This document shows positions 22,165 through 33,605 of a stretch of DNA of 64,000 nt, in pieces; the stretch's first letter is position 1, and every line of letters starts with the position of its first letter. The translations under genes were made by a program, and so were the position numbers. Origin of the DNA: Pleodorina starrii. Taxonomy: Eukaryota; Chlorophyta; Chlorophyceae; Chlamydomonadales; Volvocaceae. Below the pieces are notes generated by a model that saw only the letters and a program-made list of their open reading frames with translations, made no database searches and was not told the origin of the DNA. The stretch is from positions 1,218,001-1,282,000 of the forward strand of contig BRXU01000005.1 of assembly GCA_030267565.1 (NCBI GenBank), written 5' to 3'.

Positions 22165-24076
22165 ATGTCCGGGCCAAACCGAGCATGGCCATGGCGGCCG
22201 GCACTGCTGCTCCTAGCGTTCCTGGCGTCACCGCAAATCACTAGCGCAGTTTCAAATGCACGTGTCTCAAGGTAAGATCCGCTGTCAGGTTCTGCTTTGC
22301 CCGGCCGATGGGCAGGTACATATTCGTGCACGAGCATCCATCGTTTGGCACCCGAGCAAAGCTGTCGGCGACCACACCGTACCGCCCAATTTAAGATAAC
22401 TCTCAATGCAGCATTCTGTTTACCTTGGAGACCAGCATTGCCACTTACTTCCCTGCGTAGCGACCGGAGCCATTTGGCTACGCGCATCCTCACTTCGACT
22501 TTCCGTGAATCCCTTGATCCCTTCCTCCACCGCGGTCTGCAGGCGCTTACTGGGCCCCGGTGACGACGAAATCCGAAAAAGCATGGGATGGGTGATCACT
22601 CAGTTCCCCGCCAGGTTGTCTCTTACCTGCGATGCAACCCACTACCACAGCCCGCTGGTGCTCAACATCAGCCGCCCCGACCGCTCCACCTTCTGCTTCA
22701 AGATTACTTCCAAGCTGCCTGATGCGCCAGCGATCAAGTACACCTGCCAGCAGCCGCCCAGCGCCGGCCAAGTGGGCAGGGTCCAAGTGCTGACGGGTGA
22801 GTGCAGTTCGCGTGAAAACAACGGGACGACCGTTTGCATGGAAACTACCGGACGTGGCATGTTGGGAGTGCTTTGACACGAGAATCGGCGGAGGACGGGA
22901 GAGGAACTTCAGACAAGCGGGACCCCTCAGCTGCAAGCCCGCGCTCATGCCCGTTCCCAATCGCATCTTGAGCACGCCATCGAGCGCTTCCATTTCTGCA
23001 CTTCCACACTGCGTCAGGATTGGGTGGCCCTTCAACCACAGTAAGATAACTACAACAACCACCACCGATTCCGCGCTTCTTCTTTCCCTCTCTTTCCCTC
23101 TTCTCCCTTCCTCCTTTTCCCTCTGTTCCCTCCGTCCTCCCCGAGCCCCGACACGACTAACCCCAGTCCGCTCCTCGCCCCTGCACCTCGCGCCCTCTCC
23201 CACCCTCCCTCCCTCCCCTCTCCCCCCGTAGCCCCCGGCTGCGGCGCCGCCGTTGCTGCGATCACCGTCGACGGCCGCCCCTGGACCAACTACACGTACG
23301 ACAGCGGCTCCAGCATCCTTTCCATCGAGCGCATCGCGACCGTCCCGCCGCCCGACGCCGCCAACCCCGCCGACCGCACAGTCTGCGTCATCCTGAAACC
23401 CATTCCCACCAGCGACAACGACGACGGCAACGCCAACACCTGCGGCTCCCTCACCTCCTTCTGCGCCCCCGCCTACGGCCCAGACCCCGCCTGTGCCGTA
23501 CTCGTCGCGGACAACAAGGCCAACTGCTGTCCCGTCAACCGCGTCAGCTACGCCGATGCGGAGGTCGAGGGAGGCCTGCTGTACAGGCTGTCTGGCAAAT
23601 TTATGGCGGGCTGCGAGTCGGTTACCAATGAGACTGAGCTGCAGACCGCCATCGCGAGGCAATACCGCGCGGCGCTGGGCCTGCCGTCCGGCAGCATCCA
23701 GTTCCTGTCGTACAGCTGCCAGGCCGGCCGCCTGACGGTCGTGTTCCGCGCCAGCTCAATGACGGTCGACAAGCCGGATCAGATCGCACAGCGCTCCGCG
23801 ATTCTTCTCAAATCGCTGGCGTCACAGGTGGGACTCGTGGGCGTGCGGGCGTCGCCCTACACCGCGCCGCCGCCGCCGCAGCTGCCGCCGTCGCTGCCGC
23901 CGCCGCAGCTGCCGTCGCCGCCGCCGAAGGTGCCGTCGTCGCCGCCGCCGACCCAACCGTCGTCGCCGTCAGTGTCGCCGCCGCAGGTGCCGTCGCAGCC
24001 CAACATGCCGGCGCGGCTTTCGCCGTCGCCGTCGCACTACACGTCGCAGCCGCCGCCGGTGTACGGCACGCACTGA
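22165..24076 (+). CDS. Pherophorin-family extracellular matrix glycoprotein, about 401 aa
   Basis: Three exons: 22165-22271, 22543-22796 and 23232-24076, joined in phases 2 and 1. The N-terminus is a signal peptide (MSGPNRAWPWRP, then ALLLLAFLASPQITSA). Exon 2 encodes LSLTCDATHYHSPLVLNISR and a Cys-bearing strand (STFCFKITSK). Exon 3 has the C-terminal half of the pherophorin (DUF3707) domain, with CGSLTSFC, an ACAVLVADN segment and the closing CCPV. A second globular part then precedes a Pro/Ser tail of about 65 residues (PPPPQLPPSLPPPQLP-type) ending YGTH, a hydroxyproline glycoprotein module. Such proteins build the volvocine cell wall or extracellular matrix. Here the Pro-rich block is C-terminal and not a linker between two pherophorin domains, which marks it as a divergent member. 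Confidence 0.85.
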
Positions 24077-24726
24077 GCGGCTGCCGGCGGTTGAGCGCGC
24101 GATTAGCGTTTTCCAGAGACTGCGCGCCGTGTGTGTGTGAGCGTGTGTGTGAGCGTGCGCGCGTGCGCCCCCTCTCTCACGCGTGACTGGTGACCGAGTA
24201 GGAGCCTAGCGGGCGCTTTAGCAGACGTGAGGTGCCCTGCGCTGCGTTTCTAGTGTTTGTCCCCATGCCCCGCCATTCGAGGCGCCGCGCATTGCGAACG
24301 TCTCCAGACGACCGAATTAGAGTAGCTGCCGGCTTATTGGCGGGCGATGCCTGGCACGCGCGCATTCTTGACTGTGGCGACGATTCCGCCACTCTTGACA
24401 TTATTATTAGGCGGCAGGATCAGGGGAAGACGGCGAACTTGGTCGGCCTCCCCTTGCCTCCGCTGTCCGTAACGCAGTACGGCATAGCTGGACCTGCTGC
24501 GACGCCTAGCGTTTTATTCTTTCAAACCGGGTGTTTCTTAGATCGTGGATGACGTGGCATGACGTGTTCGCGACGCTTAGCTTGCGTTTGCGTGACTCTT
24601 CTAGGTGCTTTGGCGCTCTGGCGCGCGAAGACGAAACTAGCAGGGGGCTGCCCCCCCCCCACCATCACCCCCGGGTAACTTTTTTTTGCGGGGTTGGCGT
24701 TCGAGTGGCATTTCACCACCAAGCGC

Positions 24727-24731
24727 TGTAA
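24727..24731 (+). terminator. Candidate poly(A) signal TGTAA of the pherophorin
   Basis: Lies 651 bp past the stop. A second TGTAA at 24742-24746 follows closely. Confidence 0.55.
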
Positions 24732-24746
24732 CCCCACGGTGTGTAA

Positions 24747-25601
24747 CGAAGTGAGGAACGCCGCCCTGTCCAAAACGCCGCCGTACCATCGCGGTACGGC
24801 ATTCGACAAGTTGGCCGTACTGCACCTCGCTGGCCCTACGGTAGCTTCGGGCCTCTGGATCCCGCCCCTCGCTGTAGGTACACCTCAGCCGCGTCGATTT
24901 CCCTCGTCGGAATTCGCCACCAGCTCACGGTAACCTTGTTGCAGGACTTGGCGATTGAGCCAGCCCCAGGTAGCCATTGAGCCAGCCTCATTGAGCCAGC
25001 CATCGAGCCAGCCCCATGCGATTGAGCCAGCCCCGGCTAGCCCATGCGGGTTCTACACGTTCCGTTTCGGGGGGGGGCATCATCCCCATGCAAGCCCGGC
25101 GCTGGAACCGTGGGTCACCGCCAAGCGCCTCGAAAATGGACTCGATACCGATCTGCCGAAAAGCCGCCCGCGCAGGAGAACGCCCCCAATCCGGGGGCCC
25201 TTGCGGCACGAGAGCAAGGGCGACTAGGGGGACGGACGTCTCGGGCAACAGCCTGTGTTATTCGTCCCCGCCCCGCCCTGCCCTCCGGACCTGAACCAAC
25301 AGTACCAAACACCACACTTCCCAGTGAAAAAGCCTAAACAGGCAACAAAACTGGCCCGAGCCGAGCCGAGCCGAGACGGCCTTTGCACAGCCATCCGGAC
25401 CAGGAGAAAAATCCGGCTCGGCGCGACAGTCACATTCCTTCCTTCAGGGTTCAGGCAGGACAGAGCGCGCTCCGAAACCACACCAAAACCAAAACCGGTG
25501 TCCGATCTCGAGAAATGACGGAAGGGCCTCAATGGAAGAGAGAGCGAAGCTACAGCGCTCTTTCTCTCTCCCCCGCTGCCATTCCCACTCCCTCTGCCCC
25601 T
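24747..25601. other. Convergent intergenic region
   Basis: Between the pherophorin (+) and the DUF1499 gene (-). It contains the short ATTGAGCCAGCC repeat cluster listed separately and the presumed 3' UTR of the DUF1499 gene. No other feature was seen. Confidence 0.4.
24953..25040. repeat. Short repeat cluster, ATTGAGCCAGCC units
   Basis: Five or six imperfect copies of (G)ATTGAGCCAGCC, spaced by CCAGGTAGCC- or CCATGC-like fillers, lie in convergent intergenic DNA. Confidence 0.75.
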
Positions 25602-28100
25602 TTAAAAGCCGGTGCTGCGCCAGCCCTTGGTCTCGAGCTCCTGGCGGATGGCCTTGATGCGCTTGCGGTTGATGTTGCCGTCGCTCTCACCCACCCGCGA
25701 GGCGGAGCGGTACTCCACCCGGTAGCCCGGACCCGGCTTGAACCAAAACTCCACATCGTCAATGAACTGCGCCCAGGGGAGGGAAGGGAAGGGAAGGGGG
25801 CAGGACGGGGCCGCCAAGGGAAGGGAAGGGAAAGGAAGGGAAGGGAAGGGGGAAGGCGGCGTCGCCAAGGGAAGGTAAGGGAAGGGAAGAAGGGTGACAC
25901 GGGTGCGGGATGGAAAGGGTGTGACGGCGCGGCAGCGCGGCGGATGTGCTGCAGCGCGAGGGCGGGGGTTCCACAGCAGACGGCGAGGGCAGGGGTAGTG
26001 AGTGAGAAGTGAGAATCAGGGGAACTAGGCAGGGTAGGCAGGGTCGGCACACACACAGGCGGTGTGCGCGCGCGCACGTGCATGGCGTGTGAGCGTGGTG
26101 AGCACCCGAGTCCGTCAGGCGAGGCGGTGTCAGGCGGCACTTACTCCCATGATGGGGCTCTCGTACTCGACGTACAGGTAGTCCTTAGTCTGCTTGATGA
26201 TCTTGGGAGTGAAGCCGTCCGGCTTGAGCTTCTGGACCTGCGGGGCCGTACACAGCCCGATGCCGTACATAATGTTGTAATATACCTGACAAATTTCTTT
26301 CTTCGTGCGCGTGATCGTAATCTTTGAATGTTACTTCCCAGACACCGCAGTGGAAGCGAAAGCGCGGTGGCAGCGCGCGTACCGTACTGCAGAGGGCGGT
26401 GTGTCCCCCGGATCTGCGATGCACTGCCTCCCCTAACTGGACAACCCGACTGGACCGGACGGATCGGGCAGGATGCGAAGCGCCGAACAACCGGGGGGGG
26501 GGGCGGGGCGCTGGAGGCGGAAACAAAACCCGCACACACCACACGGCCACACGGCCCGGAAGGCATCCACCCACAGCCTCCACACGCAGCCCCACCACAA
26601 CCCCCACCAAAACAAAGCATAACCCCACCACAACAAAGCATAACGGATGAGCCTTGCGTTGGCTGCTCCTTAAGAGAAACAACCCGGGTGTCGCGCTTCT
26701 GGGTACCCTGGTGTCGTAGGTACCCCGAGAACTGCGGAGTGTCTCCGAGCACACGCGATTGTCCCCACCACCTCCATTTGCCCCACCCCGTCCTCCTCTC
26801 CTAACCCCACCCCCCACCCCCCAAAGAGGCCCAGCTTTCTCCCCCCGCCCCCCAAAGAGGCCCCGTTTCCTCACCGCCGCCACCAGTTCCGACATGGCCT
26901 GCTCCTGGCTGGCCGGGCCCTTGAGGCCGCGGCCGTCCTGGGGGTTGTAGGTCCTGAAGGGGAGGGAGGGGCAGGGGACCAGGGAGGGGCTGATATGGCT
27001 CTGCCGCCAGGTGCCAGACGTAGGGGAGATCCGCTGGAGTCGGCAGCTAACGGTACAAGCGCGAGCACGCGTGCGCGTCTTGCGAGTGCGAGTGCGAGTG
27101 CGGGGCGCATGTGCATGCGCGCACAGCTGCGTGTAGCGGTCACGGTCGCTGCTCGTCCAGCTGACTGTGTGTGTGTCGGGTCGTCGCGTGCAGGGACGCG
27201 GCGTGCATCGATTGGCTCGGTCTCCGTCGAATTAGCCGCCCGCAGCACCCTCCCTTGTCCCCCCGACACGCACACACACACATGCCCTACTCACATACAC
27301 GTTGGAGGCGCCTTTGATCCCTCCCCCACAATCCTCGCACACGGGAATTATTCACATACACACCCAGCCGCCAGCCCATCGCGAGCACCGCCAGGACTGA
27401 AGGCACGCAGGCCTCACATGCCACATCATGCACCAGGCTCCAACCCATATCCACACCCTCCACACCCACAGTCTTCCGGAAGACTCTACAGAACGGCATG
27501 TGACTCACAGGGGCGGGGCGTAGTGCTCCCGATCGTTGCCCTCCTCAGATGTCGCGATGCAGTTCGGGCTGGCCGGGCAGAGGGAGAGCGTCTGAACGCC
27601 GGCGCCGTAGTCCTGAATGCCCAGGTTCCCGGGACGCGGGGCCGCGCCAATGGTGAGCATCGCGGCCAGGACGGTCATGTTCACGGAACGGAGGACAATC
27701 TCCCTGAGGGGCGGCGCCGTCAAGACCAGCATACTGGATCAGCTAGATCCATTGTAATAGGACTGCAAGATTGGTGGCGGGTTGCGGCATTGTCGGAGGA
27801 TCTGCCAGGCGAAGAGTCGACTGTGGATGTGTGGACGATGTGCGGTTGCTGGGACAATCGCGATGGTCGCGCGCCATAAGTGGATTGAAGCCGTTCATAG
27901 AAGCGACAATTACGACAGCACTAGGCCAACAGCTGTCGAGAATGCACGCACTTAGTTTGGAGCTTCTCCTCATTCTCGCCCTGCCAGCGGCCAGCCTGGC
28001 ACGACACAGTCCGCGGCGACGCAGCGATGCGAACAGCTGGCTTCAGCGCACCGCGGCGCTGGACAGCGGCCGTGCCGAAAGGAGCCCTCTGGAGCTGCAT
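25602..28100 (-). CDS. Plastid-targeted DUF1499 protein, about 236 aa
   Basis: Five exons agree in phase: 28100-27952, 27733-27509, 26953-26875, 26237-26145 and 25766-25602. Exon 1 encodes a typical chloroplast transit peptide (MQLQRAPFGTAAVQRRGALK..., Arg/Ala/Val-rich, no acidic residue in the first 40). Exon 2 carries a hydrophobic stretch (NMTVLAAMLTIGAA), which may be a thylakoid-targeting or anchoring segment. DUF1499 hallmarks follow: SLCPASPNCIATS, YNPQDGRG, DYLYVEYESPIMG, FIDDVEFWF, and the C-terminal YRSASRVGESDGNINRKRI. The molecular function of DUF1499 is unknown. The intron between the last two exons contains GGGAA repeats. The gene diverges from HCAR, whose product is also plastidial. 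Confidence 0.85.
25785..25885. repeat. GGGAA-type tandem repeat in a DUF1499 intron
   Basis: Runs of GGGAAGGGAAGGGAAGGGG on the plus strand, hence C/T-rich in the transcript, between the last two exons and next to the acceptor of the terminal exon. Confidence 0.8.
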
Positions 28101-28436
28101 GGTTGCCCGCGTGTGTGCTCGCACTTCCAATGAAGCAGGTGGCGCAAGCGACGTTCAGAGCAACAGTCTATAATGCACAGCCACACCTACTTTATACATG
28201 TCATTGCACAGCGGCAGTAGCCAAGGCAGTAGTTCGTCCCAACGATTGACGTAACGCCCAACAATAAAATAGTCATTGCGATCTTCATACAGGGCAGTCC
28301 AGCTTGAGTTACTTACGTGAGGCTATAGAGTCTTATTTTCATTTGTCTTTTTAACTATCATATTTCCTTTTCTGCTGTGGCCAATACAGCGATTCAATCG
28401 CTGCTGCTCAGGCTCAGAGCCGATTAATACGCCAGA
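28101..28436. promoter_or_regulatory. Bidirectional promoter region of DUF1499 and HCAR genes
   Basis: Only 336 bp separate the two proposed start codons. The middle (about 28255-28400) is AT-richer. No clear TATA element was recognised. Confidence 0.4.
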
Positions 28437-31022
28437 ATGCTTGGCCGTGAGTGCTATCGCGCCGGGCCGCAGCAGCGGCAAGTAGACGCTGAGCGGGCGG
28501 CAGTGCCCGCGCGCGGCACTGCAAGGTACGCGCTCTCCGCGCCTCCGTCCGCGAAAGCGCAGCTTAACGGAGTCCCCATAGCTCGCAACTCAGCACCCGA
28601 AGCCCGATAGTCCGCACCGCGGCACAGATATCCCGATGCAGCACCAGCCCGCCAAAGCCGTCCCGCGGACTCACTCCCGCGGACTCACTCCCGCGGACCC
28701 ACTCCCGAGGCCAAACGGGAATTATCTGGCGGGCCGCCAGATTGGCGCCACACAGGGCCTGGCGGACGTTTACGCGCGCTGCCACAACAGCACGCCCCCA
28801 CACGACACCCCCCGCCTGCAGGACTGCTAGCCTTGCCGCCGACGACCGCCGCCACCACCACCACCGCGCCCGCGCCGTCGTCGTCGCCGCCGCGCCTCCC
28901 GGCGATTCCGCTGCCGCTGCCGCCACGACCTCCGCCGCCGCTGCCCTGCCCGCCGACTGGCGGCAGCGCGCCAAGCCCATCCAGCCCGGCAGCAGCTACC
29001 CGGCTAAGCAGTACTGCAGCAGCTGCGGACTGTGCGATACGTACTACGTGGCGCATGTGAAGGACGCATGCGCCTTCTTGGGGGATGGTGGGTATGGGCG
29101 GGCGGGTTTGGGCGGGTGGGGGGGTGGGTATGGGCGGGTGGGGGGGTGGGTGGGTATGGGTGGGTATGGGTGGTGGATGATAATGAAGATACATCAGCTG
29201 AAGAACGGATGGGTGGGTGGGTGGGTGTGCGCGTGGCTTTGGTTGTGTGGGTACCGCCACTGCCACCCGCTGTAACGAATGACCGTCGGCAACGAACAAC
29301 CGTCGGCAACGAACAACCGTCGGCAACGAACAATCGTCGGCCCCCGCCACAGGCATGTCGCGCATCGAGCAGCTGGAGGAGCGAGTGCACGGCCGCCGCC
29401 GCAATGCCGACGACGACAACGAGCTGCACTTCGGTGTGACGTCATCCATGTCGTACGCCGTCAACACACCGGCGGTGGAGGGCGCGCAGTGGACGGGCAT
29501 CGTGACGCAGGTTGGGCTGGGGGGTCGGTGCCATCGTACTCGTGGGTGTCGTACTAGGGCGGGAAGTGAGGGCAGTGTCGTACTGGCGTTTGGGGGTGTG
29601 TTGGATAGCGATGAGGCGGGAGAGGCGGGGTGGCGGCGGGTGGTGGCCCAGCCGCAGGGGGACGGGCAGGGCCGCGCGCGGGGGCTGGAGGTCTGTGCGC
29701 CATGAGTTGGTATGCTGGCTCATGCGGGGGGTGAAGCCTGTCCTCCTCTCTTTCCTTTGCCCTTACCTTTGCTTTCCTTTCCTTTGTACTCGGGATCCCG
29801 AATGCACTGCAGATCGCTATCGATATGCTCCAGAGCGGCAAGGTGGATGCGGTGGTGTGTGTGCAGAGCGACGAAAACGACAGGTGGGTTTGGTGGGTTT
29901 GGTGGGTGGGTTTGGGTGGGTGGGTTTGGGTGGGTGGGTTTGGGTGGGTGGGTGGGTGGGTGGGTGGGTGGGTGGGTGGGCGAACAACCCAGGTGGGTGG
30001 GTGGGCAAGCTAGGTGCCGCGGGCACACGGGAACACGGCGTCTTCCTTGACGGCTTGACGGCTGAGAACAACGATTCGGCGAAACGAACCGAACCGAACC
30101 GAACCGCGGCAAAGGTACCCCCCGCCCCGGTAACACCCTCCCTCAGGTTCACCCCCAAGCCGGTGGTGGCACGTACGGCAGAGGATATCATCAAGGTACG
30201 GCAGAAGTGGGGAAATGCCGGGGCCTTGTCGTGCGGGTGTACTCTCCGTCGTGCGATGCGCTCCAAGATGCGCTCTAAGATACTGCGGAGCGGGTTGACG
30301 CTTGTCGTCGTCGCCGTCGTCGTCGACTGGACTCGCTCGAAACGCGGGCGGGGAACAGGGGACAGGCGACATGGGGAGGGGTTCGTTTCGTGGTATTCGA
30401 AAGGAAGAGGGGCGAAGGGGAAGTTACCGCATTGTGCCATCTCGTCCTTACCAGCCACCAGCGCACGCCCACCCCCACCCGCCCTTCCTATTGCGTGACG
30501 CCGCTGCCGCACCATTCGGCCCCCCGGCCCCGTCGCCCTCCGTCGATTTCCCCATCATCGCCGCGCTTCGTATTCCTTCTCCCTTCCATGTCTGCTCCCG
30601 CTGCCGCTGCCGGCCTGCCTCTTCCCCTTCCCCTCCCCCTTCTCCTCCCCCTGACACCATCCCCTTCCCTTCCCTTCCCTTCCCTTCCCTTCGCCTGATG
30701 ATGATAAGGCCCGCGGTGTGAAGCCCACCCTGTCCCCCAACCTCAACGTGCTGGCGACCGTGGAGGCGCTGCAGGTGGGGGGGTGGGTGGCTGGGTGTGG
30801 GTGTGCCTGGGTGTGGGTATGAGTGTATGTGTGATGCCTCAATGGGGGCGTGTGTGAATGATGTAACTGCAACTTGAGGGGTACGCGATACTCCGCTTCC
30901 CCAACTACGTAACGTCCCGCTCACCCATTCCAATGACGCGCATTACTCCGCGCCTCCGCGCCTCCGCGCCCGACCCAAACCCCGACCCCGAACCCGAACC
31001 CCGACCCCGAACCCGAACCCGA

Positions 31023-31059
<37 letters not shown>

Positions 31060-33605
31060 ACCCCGACCCCGACCCCGCTGTCACGCAGGTCAAGAAGCTG
31101 CTGTTTATCGGAGTGGGCTGTCAGGTGAGGAAGGCGCTCCGGGGAGGGTCGACCGACCAACCGACCGACCAACCTACCAACCGACCGGACCGGCGGGCGA
31201 CCAACGACCAAGGAAAGGGGCTGTGCGCGTGCGCGCCCGGCCCCCACTCCTGTACCGCCACTCTATCCATCCGTGTTGTCGTACACCTTTCACCGTCGTA
31301 CCGTCGTACTACAAGACACATAAACACACACACGCACACGGTCTATACGTCTACGCACACACGCACTCCACAGGTCCAGGCCCTGCGTTCCGTGGAGCCG
31401 TATCTTGGTTTGGAGAAGCTTTACGTGCTGGGGACCAACTGCGTCGACAACGGCCCCCGCGCGGGGCTGGACAAGTTCCTGCGCGCCGCGTCCTCCCGAC
31501 CCCAGGAGGCTCTGCATTACGAGTTCATGCAGGACTACAGGTGGGGGACTGGGGCGGCCTGACTTGACTTGGCTTGGCTCGGCTAGGGCTTGGGGGTGAA
31601 GTACGACAGTGCGAACAGTACGGCAGAACAGTGCTGAAGGGCTTGAAGGACCAACCCGTTCCGTTCCACTCCCTGCCGTGCCTTGCCGTGCAGGGTGCAC
31701 GTGAAACATACGGACGGCGGCTTCGAGTACGTGCCGTACTTTTGCCTGCCGGCCAAGGAGCTGAATGACGTCATCGCGCCGTCCTGCTACTCGTGCTTCG
31801 ACTACACCAACGGCCTGGCGGATATGGTGGTGAGGTTTGGCCCCCCCGTTTGGAGATGTGCTGGAATTCTGAAACGTCAAGAGTTGCGATTTTTAACACA
31901 AAATGCCGTCCCCTCTCACCTCTCACCTCTCCCATTGCGTCGCCGTGTGTGCATGCGTGCGTGCAACAGGTCGGCTACATGGGCGTGCCGTACATGAACC
32001 AAGACATGGTACGGCACCCGCAGTACCTTGTCGTACGAAACGAACGGGGGCAGGAGCTGCTGGACAGCGTCAAGCATCGTCTGGAGGTGGGTTGGCAATT
32101 GGCGGTTGATGTCGGGGCTTGGAAAAGAGCGAGCGGGAAGCGAGATACCCAGCAGGATTGGCGTTTATGAATTTTCGCTGTGCCGCTCTTCTGGGTACCG
32201 CCTAGCAATTGCCAACATGGCATGCGGGATGAGGCTCTTCCTCTCTCGCATCCTTACGACTCCCGCCTCCCCCCGCCTCCCCCCCACCCCCACCCCCGGC
32301 AGATGACGCCCACCATCTCGACGGGCGACCGCCGCAGCGTCGTGATGCAGGTCCGTTGCGAAGCGTTGTGTCGTGTCGTGCCGTGTTGTGCAAATGTGAA
32401 TTGCGCATTGTGTTGATGTGTTGAATCAACGGGTTACTGCGTCGAGTTGTGCTGTGCTGTGATGTTATATAATGTGCAGCGTCGCGTTGTGTACCGGACA
32501 CAACGGTACCGTTGGTACGGTTGCGTGTGGTTTTGTGGCTATTGTGCCTCGTAAGGGTTCCACAGCGTTTTGCGGTTTCATTACATCTAAAACCCTAAAA
32601 CCCTAAAACCCTAAAACCCTCTGACCTCGCCGCTCCGCGGCGGCCGCAGACCGTTGCCAGCGACGACGAGGCCAAGCTGGGGCAGCTGCGCGACCCGGCA
32701 CCCCGCTGGCTGGGCAACGTCCTGGCCTGGATACTCAACCTCATCGGACCAAAGGTGCGCACCCGCGAGCCGCGACCTAAAAGTGGCAGGTGCCGATAGC
32801 GGCGGTAAGAGGGAGGGAGGGGGCCTTAACACCGCTTTCCGCTTTCCTCACGCCTGTTCCTTCCCGGGTGGACAGCAGCAGCGCAGGCACCCTGGTGCGA
32901 CGCCCGGTACCCCGCCGTACTGCAGTTGCGGTACGGCAGAACGACACCCGGTCAACGCAGCAATGCCCGGAGCACACGCACACACCACACGCTTTGCGCC
33001 AGCTCCGCACCCCACCACACGCCCCACCGAGCCCCACGTCCACATCACAGCACAGCGCAACACAGCGCAGCACAACACAGCACAACAAACACACCGCGCC
33101 ACACGGCCCCCAAACCGTGCGCCCAAACCCCCTTTCTCCATTTTCCACCCCCGCGCGCGCAGGGCTTGGAGTTCGGCAAGTACTCAATCGACTACCACTA
33201 CATCAGGTACGGTGCGGTGCGGTGCGGTGTGGTGCGGTGCGGTGCGGTGCGGTGCGGGTGTGACGCTAAGGGTTGAGTGCGAGTGGTTGCGGTTCGTTCG
33301 CCGCTTAGTTCACCTGCAGCTTCCTGAAACTACCCCGGGGAAGACTGCCAGCGGGGAGAGGCGCTTTCCGCCGCCACCAGCGACGACTCTCCCGCGCCTC
33401 GCCGTTACGCAAGCCGCCTGACGTGTGCACTGCCGTACGCTGTACAAACTGCCTCCCAACCGACAGGAACTACCTGTACGTGCACCGCAACTGGGGGTCC
33501 AAGCGCGCGGAGCAGCACATCCCGTCCTTCGCCAAGAAAATTGTACAGCAGTACGACAAGGACGGCGCCGTCAGCAAGCGCCTGAGCCTCAAGCCCAAGT
33601 TCTGA
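28437..33605 (+). CDS. HCAR: 7-hydroxymethyl chlorophyll a reductase
   Basis: A chain of phase-matched exons reads colinearly with plant HCAR (FrhB family). Exons are 28822-29087, 29353-29510, 29813-29883, 30147-30195, 30709-30774, 31089-31124, 31374-31540, 31694-31829, 31970-32086, 32303-32350, 32650-32754, 33163-33206 and 33467-33605. HCAR converts 7-hydroxymethyl chlorophyll a to chlorophyll a in the plastid, using reduced ferredoxin, FAD and Fe-S clusters. Signatures are YCSSCGLCDTYYVAHVKDAC, VEGAQWTGIVTQ, FIGVGCQVQALRSVEP, YVLGTNCVDNG, APSCYSCFDYTNGLADMV and YSIDYHYIRNYLYV. The first exon is tentative: ATG 28437 with a GTACGC donor after 28523 joins in phase to 28822. The frame of 28822 has no ATG of its own back to the stop at 28565. 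Exon lengths and spacing are otherwise firm. Confidence 0.9.
29274..29341. repeat. 17-bp tandem repeat in HCAR intron
   Basis: Four adjacent copies of AACGAACAACCGTCGGC (two copies each with a small variation) lie just before the exon at 29353. Confidence 0.9.
29884..30005. repeat. GGGTGGGTTTGGG tract in HCAR intron
   Basis: Begins at the splice donor itself and holds well over a dozen G3 runs on the coding strand, so the pre-mRNA could form G-quadruplexes next to the 5' splice site. Confidence 0.85.
30965..31078. repeat. CCCGAA/CCCCGA tandem tract in HCAR intron
   Basis: Tandem 6-bp units CCCGAA and CCCCGA run almost up to the acceptor of the 36-bp exon at 31089. Confidence 0.85.
32588..32619. 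repeat. Interstitial telomere-type repeat (TAAAACCC)4
   Basis: Four perfect copies of TAAAACCC, the complement of TTTTAGGG. That is the telomere repeat of Chlamydomonas reinhardtii. They lie in an HCAR intron, 30 bp before the exon at 32650. Confidence 0.95.
33207..33260. repeat. GGTGC tandem tract in HCAR intron
   Basis: About ten copies of GGTGC, one of them GGTGT, begin immediately after the donor of the exon ending at 33206. Confidence 0.85.

Noticed and set aside
22547..23662. 371-codon minus-strand ORF
   Set aside because: Antisense to the pherophorin exons and the CT-rich intron. Its Gly/Val/Arg-rich translation is a shadow.
30900..31080. Telomere reading of the CCCGAA/CCCCGA tract
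   Set aside because: The units do not match the TTTTAGGG or TTTAGGG types. It is treated as a simple repeat.
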